From Rossellomorea sp. y25 (GTDB lineage: Bacteria; Bacillota; Bacilli; Bacillales; Bacillaceae_B): a stretch of DNA of 64,000 nucleotides. The notes under the pieces are model-generated. The model was not told where the DNA came from, ran no database searches, and was given only the letters and a program-made list of their open reading frames with translations. The translations under genes and the position numbers were made by a program. Location: positions 2,116,501-2,180,500 of the forward strand of contig NZ_CP145886.1 of NCBI RefSeq assembly GCF_038049935.1, in the 5' to 3' direction. This document shows positions 55,555 to 63,497 of the stretch, in pieces; position 1 is the first letter of the stretch; the number at the start of each line of letters is the position of its first letter.

Positions 55555-55677
55555 AGAGGGACGGACCTTGAAATGTTAAATAGAGAATGGCTGGATAACT
55601 TGATTAGAAGGATTAAAACAAAGTATTCGTTAAGCCAATGGAAGTTGGACTGTGCTCATTTAGAGGTCCGTCCCTTA
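55555..55677. repeat. REPIN/MITE-like element with 19-bp terminal inverted repeats
   Basis: AGGGACGGACCTTGAAATG at the left end and its near-complement at the right (2 mismatches in 19) bound about 120 bp. The core inverted repeat is the same GGTCCGTCCCT found at three other loci. It lies in the roughly 400-bp gap (55437-55844) between the KinB-like kinase and the second YitT gene; the remainder of that gap should hold both promoters. Confidence 0.7.
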
Positions 55678-55844
55678 CTATAAGCAGGTATTTTGGAGGG
55701 GATAATAGAATATATAAGTTATACAAGCTTGTTTTAGGGAACTTAAGGGTATTGGTTTTCTGTTTGTTACATAGATCATTTTGATTCCAGTGAGATGAGT
55801 TCAGTAGTTGTCGCGTGATGTTTATCTTTGGAGGAGGAATGAAG

Positions 55845-56747
55845 ATGATTGAAGGACAGGTAATAAATCAATTGCAGCAAGTGAAAGTAAAGCATAAAAA
55901 GATTCCCCTTAAAGAGGTAGTGAAAAGAGCTGTCCTCATTACCATCGGGGCGATGATTATGGCAGTTGGTCTTGAAATATTTCTAGTCCCGAATCAGGTC
56001 ATTGATGGAGGAATCGTTGGCGTCTCCATTATGCTCTCCCATATTACAGGCGTTAAACTTGGTCTTTTCATCTTTATTCTCAACATCCCCTTTTTCTTCA
56101 TCGGTTATAAACAAATCGGAAAAACCTTCGCATTCTCTACACTTTACGGCATTATTATACTGTCGATTTCAACTACTTTTCTTCATCCGGTAGCTGCCTT
56201 CACACAAGACATTCTACTGGCTTCTTTATTCGGAGGAATCGTTCTTGGAATAGGAGTGGGTATGGTCATTCGTTACGGTGGATCCCTGGATGGTACGGAA
56301 ATTCTTGCTATCTTATCAAGTAAAAAGCTGCCCTTCTCTGTAGGTGAAATTATTATGTTTGTCAATCTATTCATTTTGGCTTCCGCCGGATTTGTATTTA
56401 GCTGGGATAGAGCCATGTATTCACTTCTGGCCTATTACGTAGCTTTTAAAATGATTGATATTACCATTAAAGGGTTGGACGAATCCAAATCGGTTTGGAT
56501 CATAAGTGAAAATTATAAGGAAATCGGTGATGCTCTCTTACACAGACTGGGGAGAGGAGTGACCTATTTGAAGGGGGAAGGAGCCTTCTCAGGAGATGAC
56601 AAAAAAGTGATATTCTGCGTCATCACACGTCTGGAGGAAGCCAAACTTAAAGACATCGTCGCTGAACATGATCCATCCGCTTTTCTAGCTATTGCTGATA
56701 TAGCAGAGGTAAGGGGGGGGAGGTTCAAAAAGAAAGATATTCATTAG
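55845..56747 (+). CDS. YitT family protein with DUF2179 domain
   Basis: 300 residues from ATG 55845, 7 nt after GGAGGAGG. Five or six membrane helices with the YitT motifs LVPNQVIDGGIVGVSIML and GMVIRYGGSLDGTEIL, then a soluble C-terminal DUF2179 domain (about 210-300: ESKSVWIIS, GVTYLKGEGAFSGDD). Full length for the family. The role is unknown. Confidence 0.9.
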   Translation: MIEGQVINQLQQVKVKHKKIPLKEVVKRAVLITIGAMIMAVGLEIFLVPNQVIDGGIVGVSIMLSHITGVKLGLFIFILNIPFFFIGYKQIGKTFAFSTLYGIIILSISTTFLHPVAAFTQDILLASLFGGIVLGIGVGMVIRYGGSLDGTEILAILSSKKLPFSVGEIIMFVNLFILASAGFVFSWDRAMYSLLAYYVAFKMIDITIKGLDESKSVWIISENYKEIGDALLHRLGRGVTYLKGEGAFSGDDKKVIFCVITRLEEAKLKDIVAEHDPSAFLAIADIAEVRGGRFKKKDIH

Positions 56748-56752
56748 GTCAG

Positions 56753-56790
56753 AAGCACAGTATAGGGAAGCCCTTTACTGTGCTTTTTGT
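56753..56790 (+). terminator. Terminator after yitT-like gene
   Basis: A 15-bp stem with one mismatch (56753-56767 with 56771-56785) and a T tail. Confidence 0.9.
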
Positions 56791-56949
56791 TGATTTGACT
56801 CAGAAAATTGATTTTAGACTCCTTTCGTGAACATTTTGGCTGATGATTCATTGGAAGTGCTCTGATCAATAGCGTACATTTCCTTATTGTCGTCCCCTGT
56901 CGGTTATAGTATGATAAGCTAGATTATCACGGGAGGGGAGGGGAAAAGT

Positions 56950-57261
56950 GTGAAGAAAATCATGTTGCTTGTGCTATTTTGCTGTTGTGGAATTTTTCAG
57001 CAGATAGACGCCATACAGGCTCATAGTGGAGAAGAAGTCATTCAGGATCAAGCGCAGATGGCCTTTCTTGACGATGATTCTTTCTCATTAACTCCTCCTC
57101 TAGTGACGAAGAAAATAGAAGATAAAAGTAGAATTCCTTTTAAAAGAATTCTACCTCTAACTTCTCCCATTCATTCCAATGACCGACTCTATTCCCATTA
57201 CCGTGGGGATTCAACCGGCTTTGAGGTCATCGTGAAATATCACTCCAACTATCTTTCGTGA
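56950..57261 (+). CDS. Small secreted protein of unknown function
   Basis: 103 residues from GTG 56950, after GGGAGGGGAGGGG. There is a signal peptide (KKIMLLVLFCCCGIF) with a possible cleavage near DAIQA, then a polar mature part. A promoter candidate, TTGTCG and TATGAT 17 bp apart, lies at about 56890. It precedes uppP by 45 nt. No family is recognised. Confidence 0.65.
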   Translation: MKKIMLLVLFCCCGIFQQIDAIQAHSGEEVIQDQAQMAFLDDDSFSLTPPLVTKKIEDKSRIPFKRILPLTSPIHSNDRLYSHYRGDSTGFEVIVKYHSNYLS

Positions 57262-57306
57262 CTGTCCTATAAACAGAATGAATAAAAGATAGAGGAGAAT
57301 TGATAA

Positions 57307-58128
57307 ATGGACGTCATCATGTTAATAAAAGCATTCATCTTAGGTTTGGTTGAGGGGTTAACGGAGTTTGCCCCTGTATCTTCTACTGGTCATATGATTG
57401 TAGTAGACGATTTATGGATCAAATCAAAAGAGATATTGGGTAAATATCCGGCAAATACGTTTAAAGTTGTGATTCAATTAGGATCAATTTTAGCAGTTGT
57501 CATTGTATTTAGAGAAAGATTTAAAGATTTGCTCGGATTTAAACACCGTACCGCAAATAAATCATCCAATTTAAAATTAACCCATATTCTGGCTGGATTA
57601 ATTCCTGCAGTGATCCTGGGCTTGTTATTTGAGGATTATATCGATGAGCATCTTTTTTCGCTTAATACAGTTCTGGCTGGTTTAACAATCGGTGCTTTCC
57701 TCATGATTGCAGCGGATTTGTTTCGTCCCAAGATTGTCACAGTGGAGAATGTCGATCAGATAACCCATAAAAAAGCGCTGATGATTGGGCTTATTCAATG
57801 CTTATCATTATGGCCAGGTTTTTCTCGGTCGGGTTCGACCATTTCCGGAGGGGTTTTACTTGGGTTAAGCTACCGGGCAGCATCAGATTTCACATTTATT
57901 ATGGCGGTTCCGATCATGTTGGGAGCAAGTTCCCTTTCTCTAATGAAGAACTGGATGTACTTCACCCCTGAATTTCTACCGTTTTTATTGGTTGGATTTC
58001 TAAGTGCATTTCTATTCGCTTATCTGTCAATACACTTTTTTCTTAAAGTAATCAATAAGATCAGGTTAATTCCTTTTGCCATTTATCGACTGGTTCTGGT
58101 CGCGATAATATTTCTTGTTTTTTACTAA
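57307..58128 (+). CDS. uppP: Undecaprenyl-diphosphate phosphatase UppP (BacA)
   Basis: 273 residues with about eight helices. It carries both catalytic motifs of the family: LGLVEGLTEFAPVSSTGHMI near the N-terminus and WPGFSRSGSTISGG in the second half. It recycles the undecaprenyl carrier for cell-wall synthesis and gives bacitracin tolerance. TAGAGGAG precedes the ATG. Bacilli often have more than one copy. Confidence 0.95.
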   Translation: MDVIMLIKAFILGLVEGLTEFAPVSSTGHMIVVDDLWIKSKEILGKYPANTFKVVIQLGSILAVVIVFRERFKDLLGFKHRTANKSSNLKLTHILAGLIPAVILGLLFEDYIDEHLFSLNTVLAGLTIGAFLMIAADLFRPKIVTVENVDQITHKKALMIGLIQCLSLWPGFSRSGSTISGGVLLGLSYRAASDFTFIMAVPIMLGASSLSLMKNWMYFTPEFLPFLLVGFLSAFLFAYLSIHFFLKVINKIRLIPFAIYRLVLVAIIFLVFY

Positions 58129-58136
58129 AATCACTC

Positions 58137-58165
58137 TTGACAGTTAGAAAATACTACCATATAAT
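58137..58165 (+). promoter_or_regulatory. Strong promoter of the thrS tandem T-box leader
   Basis: Consensus TTGACA (58137-58142) and TATAAT (58160-58165) are exactly 17 bp apart. Confidence 0.9.
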
Positions 58166-58208
58166 TTCAATAACAATTTTATTCTAAATTGAATATACTA
58201 TACGAAAG

Positions 58209-58447
58209 CAAAGATGAGGACATGATTCATTCTGTTTTTTCTTGATCAGAGAGCAGGGTCACCGGCTGAGAGCCCTGAAGAGAAAGGAATGACTTACCAC
58301 CTCGGAGCTATTATGGTGAAATGTCAGTATCCATAATCGGGAAAACCGTTATCTTACTTAAGCGAAGAGTACTATTTTACACTTCGGAATTAGGGTGGAA
58401 CCACGACCGCACTCGTCCCTTGGTTAGGGATGGGTGCGGTTTTTTTA
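58209..58447 (+). promoter_or_regulatory. First T-box leader (tRNA-Thr) of the ThrRS gene
   Basis: Stem I start AAGATGAGGA, specifier ACC in CTTACCACCTCGGAGC, T-box AATTAGGGTGGAACCACG (about 58388-58405), then the terminator stem ACCGCACTCGTCCCT and complement ending in a T-run near 58447. Confidence 0.94.
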
Positions 58448-58460
58448 TTAATTGAATAAA

Positions 58461-58703
58461 AAGTGATGAAGAGGACACGAATCATTTACTGCTTTTCTTA
58501 CCAGAGAACAGGGTCACATGGCTGAGAGCCCTGAAGAAAAGGAAATGATTTACCACCTTGGAGCTATTATGGTGAAATGTCAGTATCCATAATCGGGAAA
58601 ACCGTTATCAACTTTGAGCGGAGGGCTTTTGTTCAGCACTTCGGAATTAGGGTGGTACCACGACCGCATTCGTCCCTTGACAGGGATGAATGCGGTTTTT
58701 TAT
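58461..58703 (+). promoter_or_regulatory. Second, tandem T-box leader (tRNA-Thr)
   Basis: A near copy of the first leader: the region from GGAGCTATTATGG to AACCGTTATC is identical. The specifier ACC lies in TTTACCACCTTGGAGC, the T-box is AATTAGGGTGGTACCACG (about 58645-58662), and the terminator ends near 58703. Confidence 0.94.
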
Positions 58704-58730
58704 ATGAAAAAATGATTAGGAGGAGACAAA

Positions 58731-59954
58731 ATGTCAATTCAATCTGAAGTGGAAAAGCGAAATCACAGGAAATTAGGTCAGGAGCTGGAGCTGTTTGTAT
58801 CGATGGAGGAAGCACCAGGGATGCCCTTTTATTTACCGAAAGGGATGCTACTACGTAATGAGTTAGAAGACTTTTGGAAGAGGGAACATCGGAAAGCAGC
58901 ATACCAGGAGATTAGGACTCCCATTATGATGAAGCAGGAGCTATGGGAAAAGTCGGGGCACTGGGATCATTACCATGAGAATATGTATTTCTCAGAGGTA
59001 GATGATCAGAAATATGCAATCAAGCCAATGAGTTGCCCAGGGGCAGTCTTGATCTATAAAAGCAAGAGAAGAAGTTATCGTGAATTACCCCTTCGTTACG
59101 CTGAGCTGGGATTAGTTCATCGACATGAGCTATCGGGTTCATTAAGCGGATTATTGAGAGTCCGTTCCTTCACTCAGGATGATGCTCATCTATTTGTTAG
59201 GGAAGATCAAATTCGGTCGGAGCTTCATAAAGTATTGGATCTTATCGATCTTTTCTATAGTAAATTCGGGTTTGACTATAAGGTCGAGCTTTCGACTCGG
59301 CCGGAAGATTTTATGGGCTCCGTCGAATTATGGGATCAAGCCGAAGGAGATCTGGAAGCTGTATTGAAAGAGAGAGGAGTCAATTATCAGATCAATAAAG
59401 GAGACGGTGCTTTCTACGGGCCTAAAATAGACTTTCATATACTGGACGTTCTTGGGCGAAGCTGGCAATGTGGTACGGTCCAACTTGATTTCCAAATGCC
59501 TGAAAAATTCGAGTGTGAATATATTGGCGAAGACAATGGAGCAGTCAGACCGATTATGATTCACCGAGCCATTTACGGTTCAATCGAACGCTTTATGGCA
59601 ATCATCATTGAACATTTCGGAGGAGATTTTCCCCTTTGGTTAGCTCCCCACCAGGTCAAAATCCTTCCGATCTCCGACGCACATCTCCAATATGCTCAAA
59701 GTGTGAAGTCTCAATTAGAAAGAGAAGGGTTTAGGGTAGAAATCGATGATCGTGTAGAAAAAGTCGGTATGAAAATCAGAGAAGCAGAGATGCAAAAAGT
59801 TCCATATATGATGATAATAGGGGATAAGGAGGTCGAAAGTGATACTATTTCGTTACGTAAGAGAAAGGAAGGAAACGTAGGTGTGTTGGAGTTAAATGAG
59901 GTTATGGTGAAATTACAAGAAGAGGTAAATGGCTTGGGTAGTAAGGCCAACTAA
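58731..59954 (+). CDS. Threonyl-tRNA synthetase lacking TGS and editing domains
   Basis: 407 residues, against about 640 for bacterial ThrRS. It begins near the catalytic domain (KRNHRKLGQELELF) and keeps everything needed for aminoacylation: zinc ligands Cys102 (MSCPGA), His153 (TQDDAHLF) and a His in MIHRAIYGS, motif 2 arginines (GLLRVRSFTQ), motif 3, and the anticodon-binding domain (WLAPHQVKILPI). The N-terminal TGS and serine-editing domains are missing. The start is sound: ATG 58731 follows AGGAGGAGAC. The gene sits behind two tandem T-boxes, like B. subtilis thrZ, and is probably a second, inducible isoform. Confidence 0.93.
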   Translation: MSIQSEVEKRNHRKLGQELELFVSMEEAPGMPFYLPKGMLLRNELEDFWKREHRKAAYQEIRTPIMMKQELWEKSGHWDHYHENMYFSEVDDQKYAIKPMSCPGAVLIYKSKRRSYRELPLRYAELGLVHRHELSGSLSGLLRVRSFTQDDAHLFVREDQIRSELHKVLDLIDLFYSKFGFDYKVELSTRPEDFMGSVELWDQAEGDLEAVLKERGVNYQINKGDGAFYGPKIDFHILDVLGRSWQCGTVQLDFQMPEKFECEYIGEDNGAVRPIMIHRAIYGSIERFMAIIIEHFGGDFPLWLAPHQVKILPISDAHLQYAQSVKSQLEREGFRVEIDDRVEKVGMKIREAEMQKVPYMMIIGDKEVESDTISLRKRKEGNVGVLELNEVMVKLQEEVNGLGSKAN

Positions 59955-59967
59955 TTCAAAAATCCAC

Positions 59968-59996
59968 TTGAACATTTCCTGTATTTTCTATACAAT
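59968..59996 (+). promoter_or_regulatory. Promoter of the second pyrH leader
   Basis: TTGAAC (59968-59973) and TACAAT (59991-59996) are 17 bp apart. Confidence 0.65.
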
Positions 59997-60029
59997 GAGA
60001 GAAGGAAAATTCTGAATAGTGCGAGAGGG

Positions 60030-60127
60030 GGAGAAGGAATGTTAATCAATCATCAATCATATTTCAGCATTTCTTCTCCTATAAAAAGAACTAAAAGGGT
60101 ATTCATTCCCTTTTTAGTTCTTTTTTT
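60030..60127 (+). promoter_or_regulatory. Attenuator-like leader of the second pyrH gene
   Basis: Two structures are visible. First, GGAGAAGGAATG (60030-60041, the ribosome binding site and start codon of a leader frame) pairs over 12 bp with CATTTCTTCTCC (60068-60079). Second, an intrinsic terminator follows (60083-60099 with 60108-60125, then T-run). The layout suggests control by translation or by termination; the signal is unknown. Confidence 0.6.
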
Positions 60128-60146
60128 ATGTCCAGGGGAGGAATAG
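60039..60146 (+). CDS. Putative 35-residue leader peptide upstream of pyrH
   Basis: ATG 60039 follows GAGGGGGAGAAGG and the frame runs through the terminator hairpin to TAG 60144-60146, 2 nt before the pyrH start. The peptide has a polar first half (LINHQSYFSISSP) and a hydrophobic second half (FIPFLVLFL). Translation of this frame would melt the first hairpin and probably the terminator, so it could be the sensing part of the leader. Coding status is inferred only from position and binding site. Confidence 0.45.
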   Translation: MLINHQSYFSISSPIKRTKRVFIPFLVLFLCPGEE

Positions 60147-60148
60147 TG

Positions 60149-60877
60149 ATGAGATACAAGCGTGTGTTAATTAAATTAAGTGGTGGAGCGTTGGCGGATA
60201 AGGAAGGAAATAATTTTGGCACTGAAGAGCTTGATCACATTGCAGGCGAAATCATGTCGATCGTCAATATGGGGATTGAAGTTTCCATAGTTGTGGGCGG
60301 GGGCAATATATTTCGAGGAAGTCTGGCAGATACTTGGGGGATTGAGCGGGTAGAAGCTGATAGCATTGGTACTCTTGGAACGATCATCAACAGTTTAATG
60401 CTTAGAGGTGTGCTGAAAAGTAAGACCGACAAAGAAGTTCGAGTGATGACCTCTATCCCAGTATCAACGGTTGCCGAACCTTATATTCGCCTTCGTGCCG
60501 TTCACCATCTTGACAAAGGATACATTGTCATATTCGGTGGAGGAAACGGTCAACCTTTCGTAACGACGGATTACCCCAGCGTTCAGCGAGCAATCGAAAC
60601 GAATAGTGAGGCCATCCTGGTAGCAAAGCAGGGAGTAGATGGTGTTTTCACAAGTGACCCAAAACGGGATAAAAAGGCGAAGATGTACCATAATTTAAAT
60701 TATGATGACGTTGTAACGAATAATATTAAAATCATGGATCAATCAGCTCTGCTTTTAGCAAGGGACTATAAACTCCCTGTACACATTTTTAATTTCGACC
60801 AGGCAGGAATCATGGAGAAAATATGCTCAGGTCAGAAGCGGGGAACACTTATTAATCATGAAGAGACAAGACTTTGA
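60149..60877 (+). CDS. pyrH: UMP kinase (PyrH), stand-alone second copy
   Basis: 242 residues from ATG 60149, 7 nt after GGGGAGG; the upstream ATG at 60128 has no site. Amino-acid-kinase fold motifs: KLSGGALAD, VVGGGNIFRG, GGGNGQPFVTTD, KQGVDGVFTSDP. Hexameric PyrH phosphorylates UMP to UDP. The housekeeping pyrH lies between tsf and frr in Bacilli; here the gene is isolated behind its own leader, so it is probably an additional copy. Whether another pyrH exists in this genome is not visible. Confidence 0.92.
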   Translation: MRYKRVLIKLSGGALADKEGNNFGTEELDHIAGEIMSIVNMGIEVSIVVGGGNIFRGSLADTWGIERVEADSIGTLGTIINSLMLRGVLKSKTDKEVRVMTSIPVSTVAEPYIRLRAVHHLDKGYIVIFGGGNGQPFVTTDYPSVQRAIETNSEAILVAKQGVDGVFTSDPKRDKKAKMYHNLNYDDVVTNNIKIMDQSALLLARDYKLPVHIFNFDQAGIMEKICSGQKRGTLINHEETRL

Positions 60878-60940
60878 GAAGATGAAGATAACTATGATTT
60901 TATGAAAATGATCGGATTGGGATAGGTAAGGTGAAAAATA

Positions 60941-61360
60941 ATGGAGATCAATATTTATCACAAATTTGATTCGAATAAGCTGGATGAGATATGTGAAGTG
61001 TACCAGTCAGCAGGATGGTTGAAGCACTCAAATGAAGTAATTACCAAGGTTTTTCAAAGAAGTGATATAGTATCTTTCGCTATAAGTGATGGTAGGATCA
61101 TTGGAGTTGGAAGAGCCCTTACGGATGGCGTATTCAATGCCGCAATATATGATGTGGTCGTTCATCTAGAGTATCAAAAAATCGGAATCGGAAGTCTCAT
61201 AATGAGTGACCTATTAGAGCAGTTAAAAGATGTTTCTTGCGTTCAATTAATCTCAACAACCGGTAATGAAGAGTTTTATAGAAAACATGGAATGAAGAAA
61301 CTGAAAACGGGTATGGCTAGATATTTGAATTCAAGTTTGACGGGTGAGTATTTGGATTAG
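60941..61360 (+). CDS. GNAT family N-acetyltransferase
   Basis: 139 residues with a clear GNAT motif A (YDVVVHLEYQKIGIGSLIM, with Q-x-x-G-I-G) and a C-terminal FYRKHGMKKL strand. It starts at ATG 60941 (TAAGGTG upstream), 63 nt after pyrH, and may be co-transcribed with it. Substrate unknown. Confidence 0.85.
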   Translation: MEINIYHKFDSNKLDEICEVYQSAGWLKHSNEVITKVFQRSDIVSFAISDGRIIGVGRALTDGVFNAAIYDVVVHLEYQKIGIGSLIMSDLLEQLKDVSCVQLISTTGNEEFYRKHGMKKLKTGMARYLNSSLTGEYLD

Positions 61361-61373
61361 GGGGCATTGAAGA

Positions 61374-61406
61374 AAAGAGACAGCCACGTGTGACTGTCTC
61401 TTTGTT
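61374..61406. terminator. Bidirectional terminator between GNAT and phhB
   Basis: A 10-bp stem AAAGAGACAG (61374-61383) with CTGTCTCTTT (61394-61403). T-rich on both strands; it ends converging units. Confidence 0.85.
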
Positions 61407-61699
61407 TACACCATTTCCTTATAGAGCTTTTCAAACTGAGTGGCCACATCGAAGTCCAAATCTGTCAGACCATTTTCACTCCAGGAAGTCAACTCTACAA
61501 TAACCAATTTGTATTGAATCGTTATAAAAGGATGGTGATTCACTTGCTCGGCTGCCTCTGCCAGTTTGTTGACGAACCGTATTCCTTCAAGGTAATCTTT
61601 GAACCGATAGCGCCGTTCAATCCATTTCTCTTCTTTAATGCGCCATTTCTCAAGAGTTTCAAGTTTATGAGAAATGGCAGCTTCACTTAACTTCTTCAT
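61406..61699 (-). CDS. phhB: 4a-hydroxytetrahydrobiopterin dehydratase (pterin-4a-carbinolamine dehydratase)
   Basis: 97 residues, the usual size. The active-site motif is EQVNHHPFITIQY, followed by LTSWSENGLTDLDFDVA. It regenerates the pterin cofactor oxidised by the aromatic hydroxylase. It overlaps the hydroxylase gene by 4 nt (ATGA) downstream of it, so the two are coupled. Confidence 0.93.
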   Translation of the reverse strand: MKKLSEAAISHKLETLEKWRIKEEKWIERRYRFKDYLEGIRFVNKLAEAAEQVNHHPFITIQYKLVIVELTSWSENGLTDLDFDVATQFEKLYKEMV

Positions 61700-63423
61700 A
61701 CCATAACTCCTTTCCTTCCATACATGACATCTAGGCCATTTTGAATGAGACGTGCAAACCGATCCTGCTTACTTAAAGCATATAAGTCTTTCAGAAGCTC
61801 TTCCTTTAACTGAGACCCCGGCTCGTGAATCTGCAGTAGTTCGATAACTTCAAGTCTAAGCAGCCACTCTTCAGGGAAATCCTCTTTCAGCCTTCCTACT
61901 ATACTATGAATAAGATCTCTGGAAAAGGCTACCTCTCTCAGTTCTCTGACCTCTCTGAAGAGACTGTCCAATGGTGTAAGATCATGACATCTGCCATCCT
62001 CTTCTTTGATAAGAGGGTCTTCTCCGAAGAAAGCATCATAATCTGCCGCATGTGGCCGTGCTGAAACAATTTCACTGCCTACTGCCAAATCGTATGTTCC
62101 CCATGAAGGATGGAATAAAACGTGTTCACCCAAAGTCACCATACATTCATCAATTGATATGAGAACAAGATGATGATGGTGAAAGACGAGATTCGTCACA
62201 TGTCCAGAGACTTCAATTCCACCATCAAATGTGATTTGCATTATTTTATTCATCTCAATGCCAAGCTTCCTTAAAACCGCTTCGGTCTGATTCTCAAGAA
62301 TGGTACCATCCTGAAGGATACCAATAGGTGCACCGAAGCCATCAGCATGATGATCTGTCCCGTGATGATCCAGTTGCTCGTTTTGGATGGAAAGTGAAGT
62401 AGGTCCTGCGGTTTTGACGTAGATAGCTTCACCATGCTCATTTTTTATGACTTCTTTGAAGATACCGGTGACTTGTAATCCTGAATTGTATTCGATATGA
62501 GCAAGTTGATTAGAATGAATCGCTTTCTCTATAGCTTCTGTTCCACCTTTACGGAAAGCCATGGTCTCTCCGAATTTCTCGACTTCTTCAATGAGTTGTT
62601 CGAAACTTTCACAAACAAATAATTGAGTTTGCATGGAGGTAACATCATAGCTAGTATGGATGGCATCTTCGATGGTGAATGGCCTTTTGATCACTTCACT
62701 TGATAAACAGTGCTTGCTTTCTCCAACCGATGAAAGCAGTCCTGCACCGAAGATCTTCGGTTGATGAAAATTACCAATTAAACCGAATTCCACTGTCCAC
62801 CAAAAGATTCGTGAAATTTGTTCTGCTTCAGATAGACCGGAAACGGCCTCTTGCTTTTTAATTAACATCTGCTTTGCTTCTTCAATTTCTTTCTCAGTGG
62901 AGCTTGGATCCTCCATTACAATGGATAAATGCCTGGTTGCTTCAAATGCTTCGTGTTCTTCTTCAGAGGCAAAAGCGTTTGCTCCTATATTGCCGATTAT
63001 CTTTACAAATCGGGAATAGGTTTCATCAAACAGAATGGGAGCGTGTCCGGCTGCTTCATGCAATATATCAGGAGCAGGGGTGTATTCGATATTCGATTTT
63101 TGACGAATATCTGTAGCTATCGGAAGAATACCGTGAGCTTGGAAATCAAAGAACGCTGTGCCAGGGATCAAACCGTCTACAATTGCAGCCCCCCAGCCAA
63201 TTTTCCCTAAGTGCCTGTTCATATCACTTACCTTAGGAATTTCGTCTATGTTAATACCGGAGGCTTTTAATCCTTCAGTGAAAGCTTCATGTGCGGTATC
63301 TTCAAGAAAGTGATGATTCTGTCTCATCACATAACGCCACACGGCGTGATCGATAGGAGTGTATGAATGATAATGCTGTTCAGCTACAAATTGGCGTAAA
63401 TGACTTGGAATGGTTTGGTTCAT
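61696..63423 (-). CDS. phhA: Phenylalanine 4-monooxygenase (aromatic amino acid hydroxylase)
   Basis: 575 residues. The biopterin-dependent hydroxylase domain covers about the first 300, with iron ligands His122 and His127 in LHEAAGHAP and Glu212 in WWTVEFGLIG. The remaining 270 residues or so are an extension not found in the compact proteobacterial PhhA (about 260-300 aa), but the long form is known in Bacilli. It converts phenylalanine to tyrosine. AAGGAGAATTT precedes the ATG, and a T-box leader lies upstream. Confidence 0.93.
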   Translation of the reverse strand: MNQTIPSHLRQFVAEQHYHSYTPIDHAVWRYVMRQNHHFLEDTAHEAFTEGLKASGINIDEIPKVSDMNRHLGKIGWGAAIVDGLIPGTAFFDFQAHGILPIATDIRQKSNIEYTPAPDILHEAAGHAPILFDETYSRFVKIIGNIGANAFASEEEHEAFEATRHLSIVMEDPSSTEKEIEEAKQMLIKKQEAVSGLSEAEQISRIFWWTVEFGLIGNFHQPKIFGAGLLSSVGESKHCLSSEVIKRPFTIEDAIHTSYDVTSMQTQLFVCESFEQLIEEVEKFGETMAFRKGGTEAIEKAIHSNQLAHIEYNSGLQVTGIFKEVIKNEHGEAIYVKTAGPTSLSIQNEQLDHHGTDHHADGFGAPIGILQDGTILENQTEAVLRKLGIEMNKIMQITFDGGIEVSGHVTNLVFHHHHLVLISIDECMVTLGEHVLFHPSWGTYDLAVGSEIVSARPHAADYDAFFGEDPLIKEEDGRCHDLTPLDSLFREVRELREVAFSRDLIHSIVGRLKEDFPEEWLLRLEVIELLQIHEPGSQLKEELLKDLYALSKQDRFARLIQNGLDVMYGRKGVMV

Positions 63424-63458
63424 ATTAAATTCTCCTTATTTCAAGATGTTATTTAGCG

Positions 63459-63476
63459 CTTAAACGCTTTTATGCG
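63459..63476 (-). promoter_or_regulatory. Second copy of a candidate operator
   Basis: CTTAAACGCTTTTATGCG matches the promoter-proximal palindrome at 63756-63773 in 17 of 18 bases. It lies between the T-box terminator and the phhA ribosome binding site. Confidence 0.5.
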
Positions 63477-63497
63477 CGAAAGTGGATACATACAAAA

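Noticed and set aside
55315..55683. 122-codon plus-strand frame across the kinase start and the REPIN-like element
   Set aside because: It begins inside the opposite-strand kinase gene and crosses the repeat; no ribosome binding site. Kept only as a comment on the repeat.
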